From assembly GCF_021462225.1 (NCBI RefSeq), contig NC_061801.1:8862125-8926124 (forward strand): 64,000 bases of DNA. Reading direction: 5' to 3'. The stretch's first letter is position 1, and the number at the start of each line of letters is the position of its first letter. A program made the position numbers and the translations under genes. The notes beneath the pieces are model-generated. The model saw only the letters and a list, made by a program, of their open reading frames with translations, made no database searches and was not told the origin of the DNA. Origin of the DNA: Girardinichthys multiradiatus (lineage: Eukaryota > Chordata > Actinopteri > Cyprinodontiformes > Goodeidae). Shown here piece after piece: positions 1 through 13,400 of this stretch.

Positions 1-47
1 AAAATGTTTCAAAATACGCATTATTAAAAAGCCTGATTTGGTACATG

Positions 48-375
48 ATGCCTTCCAAAGAATTCATACTCATTACATTTTTCCACATTTTCTCCTGTTA
101 CAACCAAACCTCTTCACTTTGAGGCACCAAAATAAAATTCTATTCAACAAATTGTCTTTGGAAATAAAATCAATTTCTTTAAAAATTATTTTGGACTCAT
201 CTTCCTTCACTCCGATGCCCCAAAATAAAATCCAGTCCAACTAATTGCCTTCAGACGTCCCCTAAACAGTAAAAAGAGTCCATCTTGAATCTCAGTAAAA
301 ATAAAGCTCTTCAGCTCCAGGGGCTGGTAAGAGAACATTAAGGTTTGTGGTTGTAACGTGACAAAATTGCAACAG
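48..375. mobile_element. Tc1-type deletion derivative (inverted ends only)
   Basis: The left arm (about 54-115) reads like the common Tc1 terminal repeat (cttccaaagaattcatac, then ttacaaccaaa). About 225 bases further on, the opposite orientation appears (gtttgtggttgtaacgtgac, 342-361). No transposase remains between them. I infer a non-autonomous relic inside the clip1 3' flank. Confidence 0.45.
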
Positions 376-591
376 TTGACACATTTCTAAATTAGGTTTC
401 CCCTTTTCCCTAAATCCCTGTGGCTTTTCCTTAAACACTTTGTGACTTTTTTTGCTCCAATTTGTGTTTCAAAAAGAGTTTTTATATAAATTTCATTTTT
501 CGGATTTAAGATTTTCACACTGAATTACTGCTGCTTTCTTGGACCAAAATTTCAAAATTTCCCTTTATAATGGAATTAGATTTAAAAGAAA

Positions 592-625
592 TTTATTTTA
601 AGGTTTTTTTTATATTCTGTTTATT
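592..625 (-). terminator. candidate clip1 poly(A) signals
   Basis: Two AATAAA hexamers on the minus strand (625-620 and 597-592) lie about 550 bases after the clip1 stop. They are candidate ends of the 3' UTR. The region is AT-rich, so chance occurrence is likely. Confidence 0.3.
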
Positions 626-1176
626 ACAGATGTGAAAAATGGTTTTACCTTCCTCACCCTCATTTAAGCTGGAACAACGGCTTATCTAATAAAACTGAGC
701 ATAAATCATTAGTTGAATGTATTGTGTGGCAGTGTTGCTCATTATAACTTATTTAGGAACCCGCTTTAGGAAACAGAGAAGAGCGCAGACCTTCATTTTC
801 CCTTCAGTTTTAACTGTGCTCCATTTAGCTGCATCACTTTGTTGCCAAAAACAAAAGTCAAACAAACACGCATGGAAAATCACTTTCACTTATAAAAACA
901 TCTAAACATGTAAAAAAACTACAAGTGCAGAAAGCGAATTCCGTTTGATATAAACATCAATATTGCACCAAAGAAGCATATTTGGACAAGCATTCTGCAT
1001 CGCAATCAGAACACTTTGTTTTCAGATAATGGGTAAGTTAGGACGGTGGATAACCAGTTCTACGCCTCATTACAGTATAAAAATACATTATGGAAAATCT
1101 GTTGGATTTAGTTGAGCAGGAGTGTAAGAAGTGCATCAGGAGACAGAGTAAAAGAGAAGCAGAGGATTAAACAGCA

Positions 1177-1411
1177 TTAGAAGGTCTGGTCATCGTTACA
1201 TGACTCTGTGGCGTGTCCGAAGGCCTCGCAGATGTCACAGTAGGGCCTCTCGTCAGCCGGGTTGCCGTGGTAGGTGGTGTGAGGTACGGAGTCGGGGCTC
1301 TGAGCCTGGGTGGGACAGTCCTCTGTGTCGTGGAGGTCAAAGCAGTCGCAGATATCGCAGAACAGACGAGGGGTTGCCTTCTTCTCACGCTTTAGTGCTG
1401 CTTCATCAAAC
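1177..1411 (-). CDS. clip1: clip1 last coding exon, two CCHC zinc knuckles
   Basis: Encodes residues 849-926 and the TAA stop at 1179-1177. [18 protein letters not shown] forms knuckle 1 and [15 protein letters not shown] forms knuckle 2. The tail DDQTF is the acidic-aromatic end that contacts CAP-Gly domains in autoinhibition and p150Glued binding. These knuckles distinguish CLIP-170 from CLIP-115. Confidence 0.97.
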
Positions 1412-4400
1412 CTATAAAAGAGTAAATTAGGTTCAGTTCAGATACATTTTGTCTTCAGTTAGCAGTAACTTTATACAAGATTTATGATTGACTGTTTTTA
1501 AAATGGTGTCTCCCTCCACCACTTATACAGGCATGTACTACCTAACAACTGTCTGATTAGTGTCACTTCAACAGATACAACCAACGACGTTCCTCGCGTT
1601 AAAATAAAGTCCAGGTTGGGTAGGTTTCTTGTTACATCCCCTCACTGAGAGAATATTTTCCATTTATGTGTCCACTTTTCTGTGAAGATTTTCTTTGAAA
1701 GATTTCTTGAGACTCCTCCTGGGTCAGAACCTTTATTTTCACTTTTACTAAGTTCCGCTTTGAGCTTACCAGCAAAATTAGGAGGTATAGTTTTTAATTC
1801 GTAATAAAAACAATAGAGACATGCTGGAAATGTTTTCTTTTTGATAATTCACTGTCTCAACACCCGTCCATTGCACATTTCTTGCATCATATTTGGTCAT
1901 GAATAAATTATATTTAAATGATTGATTCCTTTAACTGATGTTCTACTAGCTGTGCATATGTGCAGCCTCCCAGCCAGCCTTTTTTTTTTTTTTACCCGTC
2001 TGTGCTGTTGTTTCCGTTGAACTCAGCCAAGGCCAGCTTCTTCAACTTGATTTTAAGCTCCTCATTCTTCCTCTGTAGGTCCACAATTACGCTGTTCAGG
2101 AAGTTGATCTGATGGCGTCAAACACATTAGATTGTTATTGAAATGACACTTCATAATATGGAACAAAGACCAACAAAAACAGACAGACATTTCAGCAGTG
2201 TTTAAGTATTTGCAGACAGCCTCACCTGCCCCTCAGCGAACTCTTTCTCTTCTCTCAGCTGCTGCAGGACAACATCACCTGCAAGAGCATCCAAAAAAAA
2301 AACCAGACATGTCAGCACATACATGCAGTATTTATCTGCCGTCAAACTCTCATCAGAGGCCGATAAGAAACATTTCCTCACTTGATGGGGGAGCCTCCTT
2401 GTCCTCTCCATTTGAGGCTTGGGTTCCCATCAGCCTTTGTTCTAGACTGTGAACACGACTCTGCAGCTGAACTTTGTCCTTCTCTAACGTCTCTACAGCA
2501 GACTGCAGTGTCTTGGCCATGGCATTTTCTCCACGCAGTACGGTAATCTGCAAAGACAGAGTAGATTCTACAGACCTGTGTTGGAAAAAGACTGAAAGGT
2601 AGGATTGTAATGCAAGTACCTCGTTCCTCAGAGTTTCTAGTTCTCTGTCTTTGTCTGAGATTAAAGCCCCCATGGATTTCTGAAGATCTACATCCCCCTT
2701 CATGTCTTGATTTAAAGCTGCTTCTCTGTAGAGAAAAACATATTTTTTACAACATATGTTAATCCTGAAGCCTCAATAAACCCCAACCAAAAATGATCAT
2801 TAATTCTGAGAAAGAACATTGATAAAGGATTTCACCGTGAACTGCTGTAAAACTACAGTATGCAAGCTATGATTGGTACATATGTTACGTGATTAACTGC
2901 AACTAAACAGTTCTGATTTAACTAATTATCTTCAAAAGTCACATAATTAGCACAATCTAAGTGTCACGTGATCTGTCAGTATGAACACACCTTTTCTGAA
3001 AGGCCCCAGAGGCTGCGAAACCGCTAAGCAAGCATGAAGTCAGGTTGGGGTTATAAAAAAATTACAAATCTTTCATGGTCTCCCAGAGCACCATCAAATC
3101 CATCATCTTCAAATAAAAAGGACATGGTATCACAACAAACCTGCCAAGAGAGGCTCGCCCACCAAAACTCACAGACCGGGCGAGGAGAGCACTAATCAGA
3201 GAGGCAGCTGAGACCAAAGGTTACCTTGAAGGAGTTGCAGAGTTCAACAGCAGAGACTGAAGTATCTGTCCATAGGACCACAAAAGCTGTTCACTTCATA
3301 GAGCTGGGCTTTATGGAAGAGTGGTCAGAAAAAATCGTTGGTGGTAAAAATAAGAAAGCACAGTTTGAGTTTGTCAAAAGGCACGTGCGTGACTCCTCAA
3401 ATGTATGGAGGATGGTGCTCTGGTCAGATGAGACTAAAATTGACGTTTTCAGCCACCAATGAGAACAATATGTCTGGAGCAAACCCAACTCATCCCATCA
3501 CCTTAAGAACACCGTCCCCACAGTGACGCATGGAGGTGGCAGCATCATGCTGTGGGGAAATATTTCAGTAGCAAAGACCGAGAAACTGGTCTGTGTCGAG
3601 GGAAAGATGGATGGTGCAAAAATCAGGGATATTATTGAGCAAAACCTGTCTGACTGCCTGTGAGTTGAGACTTGGATGGAGGTTCGCCTTCCATCAGGAC
3701 AATCACCTGAAGCATACTGCTAAAGCAATACTAGTGGTTTAAGGGGGGAAATCTAAATGTGTTGGAATGGTCTAGTCAAAGCCTACACCTCAATCCATTT
3801 GAGAATCTGTGGTTAGACTAGATCTCTATTCACAAGTGAAAACCATCCAACATGAAGGAATTGAAGCAGTTTTGCTTTTAAGAATGGACAAAAATCCCAG
3901 TGGCAAGATGTGACAAGCTCATAGAGACAAAGTACTGACTTTAAATTAAACCGCAAAATCCAAAGAATGGAAGATTTTTAACCCAAGATATAGTGATTTA
4001 ATCATGCCGTTCTTCTGCTTTTACAACTTGACAGATTCGCTATTTGTATGTTCCTGTGACTGTTCACTTTTTCCAAAAGAAAAAAATGTGGTATTGTCCC
4101 TCACAATACCAGTGTTGGAGAACATATAACGATCTGGTAATATTGGGATGTCATGAACAAAAAGCCAACATCTTATACTTCCACATAAACATTAGGGTGC
4201 ATTAATACAGTTAGAAAGCTGTATCTCAAGTAAGGAAATGGGTTGATATGTTAGTAAGAGTGTTCAGCTCTCACCCAAATCTGTTAATACTAGATAATCT
4301 GAAAAAACAAGAGTGCATGTACAAGTTTCTGCACTCTGCTTCCGGTTGTTACAAATGACTGATCTTTATTGCTTGCCTATGAAGTTAGTGTAGTTTATTT

Positions 4401-7400
4401 TGTAATACTGAGGTTAAATACAGCATTGAACATAAAGTATGATCTGTTTACATCAGCATTGCATTTCTGTCTGAATTCAAAGCCAACAAACGTATCGGTT
4501 CTGAGTCAGGCTCTAAGCTAACCTGAGACCAGCTAACATTCCACAAACATCTCAGTTCTAGTCATCCAAACAAGTCAATATAAAAGCAAGTTGTCTCTTT
4601 GAATCAACATCCACCTGAATAGACGCTCTGCCTCCCCATCTGTTATTTCTGCTCTGATTGTGGCTTCATCATTTTCCTCTGGCCGATACCACAGTACCGC
4701 CAGCTCGTCTTGCACATCTCTGCCTGACTTCATCTGTTTCACTCAGATCTTAAACTACATACTCGGCCCTGTTTTTAATCTCCCCCCACATTATAAAACG
4801 TTCACTTTCAACCTCAAGTGCTACTGTTTAGAAGCCAAAGATGCTGTTTAAATCCTCTGAATAGAAATAATAAGTTTGTTTCTCAATGATGTTTACTGCT
4901 GCTTTGCTTTTAGAACTAGAAGCAGCTTAAAATAGGAACAAACAATAGCCCAATGAAAACAGGAAGAAAAAAAGATCAAAGACTCCACAAATAGCTTTTG
5001 ACTTTTTCACCTGAAACCAGAGAAAAGTTATCTTTTTCAAAAGAAATCAATTCTTAATCATTGTTTAAAATCTCAGGTGAATGATTTTTCTCTGTTAAAA
5101 GTATATATTCACAAGTATACCTCCATTACTAGACAACCATTTGTATATATTTGGTTTTTTCAATTATGTCCCACATTTCAAATCCAGCATCAATATTTCT
5201 TTTCTTCCTTTAGATTTCATGGGTACAGTCTTAAATGTTACACTATGCAGACGATACGCAGGTATAACTGTAGCACAAATGTTAGGAGTATGGGATGCAT
5301 AGCTTTACCTGTGATACTTATTTCTACACACTGAGCTCTTTTGATAAATATGCTGTAGCCCAAAAATATTCTGCTTATTTTTTTTCCTATAATCTTGATA
5401 TCACATCGAACTTTTTGCATCAGACGCACAATTTCAGGTAGTTGAAAGGCCAGAAAATGTACAAATGGTTTTGTAACAAAGAATGGTCCCGGGAATTTAA
5501 ATGTGAGATGAAGGTTTAAGGGCTGACAGCTGCCGTTACAAAATACTGTGCTTTCTGATCACTTCCTAGTACTATACAGTTAACCCTAAAAGTGTTAATA
5601 TCCCTGGAAGATTTAGAATTTAAATTATTCTCATTAAACCAAGAAGTTTGTTTCTAATTTGAAATGAGAAATGCTTCTCTCAATAGATAATAAAATAATC
5701 TAAAATATGTTTCTAGTAAAAAAAAAAGCTTCTCTACAATCAACTGCATTTCATTAAAAATGGCATGTGGAAAATTATTCACGCTCTACTCAACAATAAA
5801 TGGAAAATTCCTTATCGCCATTACAGTAAGCAAATCCTTGTTGTAATTGACAACAAGCGTTTCGCATGTTTCCACTAGTATCTCGATAATTTCTCCCTGG
5901 TGATGAGCTCCATGTCTTTGAGGTTTACAGGCCTCCTTGCCATCACCCTAATCTAACCCTCCACAAATTCTCTATCAGATTCAAGTCGGATCTCTAGATG
6001 GGCAACATTACTTTAAACATAAATCTGCCAGGGTTATGAATAACTTTGGGCTTAGCTGTAGGTATTTACATTCATACACATATTACACAGTAAAAAAAAC
6101 AAAAAAAAACCCATCTTGACAACATGCTATTCCTCATGTGTCCTTTCTTTCAAAGTTCATCAGTTCTGTGAACATAGCTGAAGCCCTGTCCACAAAAAAA
6201 GACCAATATTTTGCTAAAGAGCTTTCTGTTGCAGGTGCGGCTCCCATTCACAAGCTAACCTAGATTTCCAAAGTGGAGATTTTTAACAACCGTGTTTCTA
6301 GTGCACCTGTGCACTGGATATCCAGAGCTTAATAGGAAAGATTAAATAGAACCCGACTGCACATGCCCTGCTATGCATTATCTGCTAGAAACCAAAGAGG
6401 TCAAGCTGGTTTTAAAGAAAATATCTTTTTAAGCTTTTCCCCACATCTGTCTTGTTTTTTTTCTGACTGTGTTTCCAATAAACATCAAATGTAAGTTTAC
6501 AAAATGATGACCGAAAGCAACAGATAAACTCGGACAGGATTTGCTACTTGTTAAATAATAATTGTTTAGGAAGACTCTTTAGCCTTGCAATGCTTTAGCC
6601 ATGGTCGGGAATTTATTTAAGGTTTACTTTTTATCAGTATACTCTTGGGCTACTTTATTAGGTACACCTTTTGTAACAGCTCTTCAATCAGCAAATCACA
6701 ACGCAGCAACATAAAGGCATTTATGCATCAAGACATAAGGGAAGTTCTTTGCTGAAAGAACAAATAGAGAATCAGAATGGGGAAGAAAAGGGATTTAAGT
6801 GACTCTGAACATGGTTGTTGAGGCCAGACGGGCTGGTCTGAGTATTTCAGAAACAGCTGATCTACTAGACCTTTTTAACACAGCTATCTCTTGGGTTCAC
6901 AGAGAAAGGTCCAGAGAGGGAGTCATGTCAACCAAAATGTGTTATTGTTGTAAGAGGTCAAAGGGCTAAACAGAAAGGCAGCAGTGGTTCAAATAATCCC
7001 TCATTACAACAACGGCTTGCACAATAGAAATCTCTAAATGCAGAACACACCAAACCTGAAAGCTGGTGGGCAACAGCAGCAGAAGACAACACCTGCTGCC
7101 AATCCTGTCAGCTAGGAACAGGAAAGTGAGCCTACAATTCACAAAGGCTCCCCAAACTGGATAATGACAGACCAGAAAAAGATTTTCTGGTTTGATGGTT
7201 GTTGATTTCAGCTGCAACATTTATGCTAAGTTCACACTGCAGGTCTTAATGCTCAAATCCGATTCTGATTTTTTTGTATGGTCGTTCACATTACTTTAAA
7301 AATGTTGTGGCTCCAAACTGACCCGCGTGCACATAAGATCAATAAGTACGTCATTAAGCACAGCACAACAGTAAACACGGAGAAATAGGTGCTATGGTTT

Positions 7401-10400
7401 AAGTGCCCAACAGAAGCCATTTATTGTGTCAGCGGGTGCTGTTTGGGAAACACATGAATAAAAGGAGAGTGAAACTCTTTATTGTTCCGTTTTAGGGATA
7501 TCCGATTGTCAATTCAGGCCAACAAACTGTTTGGATGTGGAGACAGCCAGCAATGGTGGGGCAGGGATGTTAACAACTTTACAGAGACCAATTTTATTCA
7601 GAACTTTATCATGTTGAAGGCAACTTTTCATCATGTTCGGGTCTCTCCTCTCAACTTGTAAAAGATCAGATACGAGTCGGCTTCAGGACCACATATGTGG
7701 CTCAAATGTGACTTGATAAACTCAGATATGGGCCAGATCTGAGCGTTCGCACTGATACCCCTCCCCCCAAAAAAATCTGATTTTGCCCACATTTGCCTGC
7801 AGTGTGAACGGGTCCTAGGGTCAGTACAGTCAGAACTATTGCTATATACTGTTGATAATTTGGCTGGCAGTGGTGGTGTGGTGATGTGGGGTACCCTTTG
7901 TAACAACTGAGCATCTTTTAAATTTCATAGCCAATCTCAGTATTATTGCTGACCATATGACAGTGGTCACATGACCTATATGACCGCTGTGTACCCATCT
8001 TTCACAATGTCAAAAAGGTCAAATTATCTCAAACTGGTTTCTTGAACACAATGAGTATTCCAATGATCCAAAGATCCAAAGTCACCAGATCTCAACCACA
8101 TAGAGCCCCTTTTGGATGTGATGGAATTGGAGATTTAGATATGCAGCCAACAAATCTGCAGCAGCGGTGTGAAGCTGTCGTGTTAATATGGACCAGAATC
8201 TCCGAGAGATGTTTGTGACACTTTCTTGAATCTATGCCAAAGAAGGCCTGAAGGACATAAATGTGCCATCCCAGTAGTAGGAAGGCATGCCTCGGGGTCG
8301 GTGAGTGCAGGTATAAGCATTTTCAAAATGAATATCAAAAACTGTATTGATGCAAACCTTTTTTCAAAAAGAAAGGAAATATCTGAAGTAGTATATCTGA
8401 GGCCTGAATGAACAGCAGAGGTGAATCATAAGGCAGATAGGTAACCAACCATCTTATAGCAAATTAGCTGCCTATTATTTCACTAGTCCCAGTTATTGGA
8501 TTCAGATGACTTGTTTTTCTTCCTAATAATAAAAATCTGCAAGAACATCCAACATTTCACTCTTTATAAACAAAGATCTTAAATGAATTCCCAATTCCAC
8601 AAACCTTAAGAAAATAATATTGTATGCATACCCACTATAGATGCTCCCTCAGCAGCGAAAGACCACTTCAAAATGTGCAAAAGAATATGCAAACCAAAAG
8701 TAGAGTAAACAGTCTAAATCAGCTATTCGCTGTGCGTTACAAAGACATTCAGCTCTATAAACACAAAGTAAATTATAATAGAGACATTCTGCCCCTGACA
8801 ATAACTACAAAACAATTTACACCATTTGCAAATTTAAACAGACATTTAGCACCTCAATGCTTAATTTGAATATCTGGAAGTGAATGAATAAATCAATAAA
8901 TATACATGCTTACCTGGTCTTCATGTCTAACTGTTGAATGTTGCGGTCCTCATTGAGCTGCGGGTCAAACACACACAAATATAGAGGTTTCTAAATAGAG
9001 GCTAAAGCCGTTTCAGCTTGAGGAGTTTAGTCACAGCAGGGGCTCAAACCTCCCAACGCCAAAACCCATTTATCAAAGCTCCATGTCTGGCTAAACAAAG
9101 CCCAGATCTATAACAGGATAGAGAGAACCGCTTACATGAGATGGAATTTGGGGAAAGGTCATTACCTCATCAAGATGCTGAGACTTCTGGGAGGTCAGCT
9201 TCAGCTCCTCACTGAGAGGGAACAGACAGAAAACAGGAGAGATGATACATTTATGTGCTACACCAGAAACAGGACAGCCAGCTTTATGTGATATCTGTGT
9301 CATCGTTGATGTGCTACAGATGTTCACATCCGTTCAGATCTCTAATACGCACACACACGCTAAACATAACCAGCTATATACCTTCAACGGTTCTAATACC
9401 AAGGCATCTGGTTACGTGTAGAGTTGTGAAAAAATTAAGATAACCCATTACATTTTCAGTTCTATCAATATAAATTTTCAGCAATCAATGTCTAATCTTT
9501 TTTTTAGTTTTCTCTAGAAAATAAATGATTGAATTGAACCTAAACAACACAAATAGCCGTCTCTTACTTTACCAACAGATATCAACAAAAATATGTTCTC
9601 ACCTGAGGAAAAAGTAAGAACACCCCACCTCCTTATCACTAGGCTTACCTACTGGAGCTAAAATACATTTGGTGGGACGCTTCTTGGAGCCATCTACCAG
9701 TCTCTAAGGTAAGTCTGTCCCACTCCTCACTTCCAGCTGAGAGATGTTCTTAATTTCCTGCCAGTCATAGTGGATTTACTGGTATGTTGTGGGTCACTGT
9801 AATCTTTTTTTTTTTCACAGACGATCTCACAATTTCCTTAGACACCCTCTAGTAGAAGTTTTGGCGGATTATATGATGCTAAGCTGGCCAGTTACTGGTA
9901 CAGCAAAGAATTCCCAAAGCACGGCACTTCCAGCTCTATACTTCATAGTTGGTATGAGCTTCTTTTCCTGGAATGCTGTTCTTGGTTTATACCAAACATG
10001 TCCTCTGCTCTGGTGTGGAGATAATTCAGCTTTAGGCTAATCCATCCAAGGAACATTGTTTCACATGTCCTGGTCTTTGTCTACGTTCGTTCTGGCAAAT
10101 GCAAGTCTGGCCTTCATGTTTTTTTTTAGGAAGCAAAGGTTTCCTCTTTACACACCTCTAGTGAGAGTTGAACTTCTTACAGTCTCTTTCTGATTGTGCA
10201 GGCATGCATTTTCATATCAACTGTAGCAAGAGCCTGCTGTACATCCTATGGAGCAGAGTGTGAAGGTTCAATTAGCAGGATAAGAGCACAATTTTGCTCA
10301 AAATATTGAAATGCACACAACATTATGGGTGACATACCAGAGTTCAAAAGAGGACAAATTGTTGATGCACGTCTTGCTGGCGCATCTGTGACCAAGACAG

Positions 10401-13400
10401 CAAGTCTTTGTGATGTATCAAGAGCCACGGTATCCAGGGTAATGTCAGCATACCACCAAGAAGGACGAACCACATCCAACAGGATTAATTGTGGACGCAA
10501 GAGGAAGCTGTCTGAAAGGGATGTTCGGGTGCTAACCCGGATTGTATCCAAAAAACATAAAACCACGGCTGCCCAAATCACGGCAGAATTAAATGTGCAC
10601 CTCAACTCTCCTGTTTCCACCAGAACTGTCCGTCGGGAGCTCCACAGGGTCAATATACACGGCCGGGCTGCTATAGCCAAACCTTTGGTCACTCATGCCA
10701 ATGCCAAATGTCGGTTTCAATGGTGCAAGGAGCGCAAATCTTGGGCTGTGGACAATGTGAAACATGTATTGTTCTCTGATGAGTCCACCTTTACTGTTTT
10801 CCCCACATCCGGGAGAGTTACGGTGTGGAGAAGCCCCAAAGAAGCGTACCAACCAGACTGTTGCATGCCCAGAGTAAAGCATGGGGGTGGATCAGTGATG
10901 GTTTGGGCGGCCATATCATGGCATTCCCTTGGCCCAATACTTGTGCTAGATGGGACTACGGCAAAGGACTACCGAACCATTCTTGAGGACCATGTGCATC
11001 CAATGGTTCAAACATTGTATCCTGAAGGCGGTGCCGTGTATCAGGATGACAATGCACCAATACACACAGCAAGACTGGTGAAAGATTGGTTTGATGAACA
11101 TGAAAGTGAAGTTGAACATCTCCCATGGCCTGCACAGTCACCAGATCTAAATATTATTGAGCCACTTTGGGGTGTTTTGGAGGAGCGAGTCAGGAAACGT
11201 TTTCATCCACCAGTATCACGTAGTGACCTGGCCACTATCCTGCAAGAAGAATGGCTTAAAATCCCTCTGACCACTGTGCGGGACTTGTATATGTCATTCC
11301 CAAGACGAATTGACGCTGTATTGGCAAAGTCATTCTTCTGTGAAATCAAACTGTCCACTTAGGAAGCAACACTGATTGACAATCAATTTCACATGCTGTT
11401 TTGTAAATGGAATAGACAACAGGGGGAAATCTTTGGCGATTAGCAAGACACCCTCAATAAAGGAGTGGTTCAATTCAATTCAATTCAGTTTTATTTATAA
11501 ATTCACAACACATGTTGTCTCAAGGCACTTCACAACAGTCAGGTACATACATTCCAATTAATCCTAACCATTGAAGAGTGCAGTCAGAGTTAGTTATTTA
11601 TTCAAATTGGATAAAAAGTTTTTCTGTCTAAGGAAACCCAGCAGATTGCATCCAGTCAGTAACTTGCAGCATTCACTCCTCCCGGATGAGCATGTAGAGA
11701 GTGGACAGTCACTGGCGTTGACTTTGCAGCAATCCCTCATACTGAGCACGTATGTAGCGACAGCGGAGAGGAAAAACTCCCTTTTAACAGGAAGAAACCT
11801 CCAGCAGAACCAGAACCAGGCTCAGTGTGAGCGGTCATCTGCCACGACCGACTGGGGATTTGAGAGAACAGAGCAGAGACACAAAGAGAACAAGGAAGCA
11901 CTGATCCAGGAGTACGTTCTATGGGAAGGAAAAGTAAATGTTAATGGATGTAGCTCCTCCAGTCGTTTCACCTAGAAAGAAAGAACAGATAAACTCAGAG
12001 TCAGTTTTCAAGGTTAGAGTCTGAAAGAGAGCACATAGAGTTAGTTACAGTTAAGCTCAGTCAATCGTCATGTCTAGGAGAGAGAAAGGGTTAAACACTA
12101 AAAGACAGGACTATGTGGATCATCGGTAGAGGGTGAGCATTAAGTTGTTGCCAGCAGAAGCTCGGACGATTCCCCTCTCCAGAAAGGTGTCACAGGTAGA
12201 CACAGAGCCAGGCCAGGTGTAGCTTCTAGGAAGAGAAAAGAGAAAACAAAGTTAAAAGCTGAAATAACAGCAAATAATGCAAAACTGGAGCGTAGTGTGA
12301 GAATGTAGCGAAGAGGGTTAAAGTGGTCATTATGTCCTCCAGCAGCCTAAGCCTATAGCAGCATAACTACACAGATAGTTTCAGTTCAGATTATTTAGTT
12401 AAACGGCGCTTATTTACAACAATGTCGTCTCAAGGAACCCCACAAAGGGTCCCACTGATGGTCATTGTTATACTAAAAACCACAAGGACTGGGATACATC
12501 TCTCTGTCAGACTGATTATAACCATTGGAAAAGAGAAGGGGTCATACAGGTAGCAGAAATGGAGGGTGTGTTTGCACCTCAACCATAACTGAGCCGGTTT
12601 AGGCTAAACCTGACTCCCCCTTACTCCATCCAACAGGGAGGGAGGAAGGCTCCCTCCCTGATAACCTAAGCCACTCTAACTATACGTTTTACCAAAAAGG
12701 AAAGTTTTAAGCCTAGCCTTAAAAGTAAACAGGGTGTCTGCCACACGGACCAAAACCGGAGCTGGTTCCACAGGAGAGGAGCCTGATAACTAAAGGATCT
12801 GCCTCCCATTCTACTTCTAGAGAATCTAGGAACCACCAATAAACCTGCAGTCTGAGAACAAAGTGCCCAGTTAGGAACAAATGGAACAATCAGATCTCTG
12901 ATGTATGATGGAGCTAGATCATTAGGGGCTTTATATGTGAGGAGGAGAATTTTAAATTCTATTCTGGATTTAACAGGGAGCCAATGAAGGGAAGCTAAAA
13001 TAGGAGAAATTTGATCTCTCTTTTTAATTTTCATCAGAACTCTTGCTGCAGCATTTTGAATCAGCTGAAGGCTTTTAACTGCATTTTGTGGACATCCTGA
13101 TAGTAACGAATTACAATAGTCCAACCTTGAAGTAACAAATGCATGGACTAGTTTTTCAGCGTCACTCCTGGTTAGGATATTTCTAATTTAGGCAATGTTC
13201 CGGAGGTGAAAGAAGGAAATCCTAGAAACCTGTTTAATATGGGATTTAAATGACATGTCCTGGTCAAAAATAACACCAAGGTTTTTTACTTTATTACCGG
13301 AGGTCAATTTAATGCCATCCAGGTTAAGTGATTGACTGAGCAGTTTCTTTTTTAGACTCCGGTCCAAAGACGACAACTTCTGTCTTGTCTGAATTTAGAA

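Larger units (their letters stand above)
1..1176. other. clip1 3' UTR and downstream flank
   Basis: AT-rich sequence follows the clip1 stop. Apart from the Tc1 derivative at 48-375 and weak poly(A) hexamers, I see no gene or RNA. Confidence 0.5.

Noticed and set aside
11571..11975. A 134-codon plus-strand frame as a gene
   Set aside because: It lies in the 3' UTR of the L2-like LINE, and the same sequence recurs at 19.6-20.1 kb.
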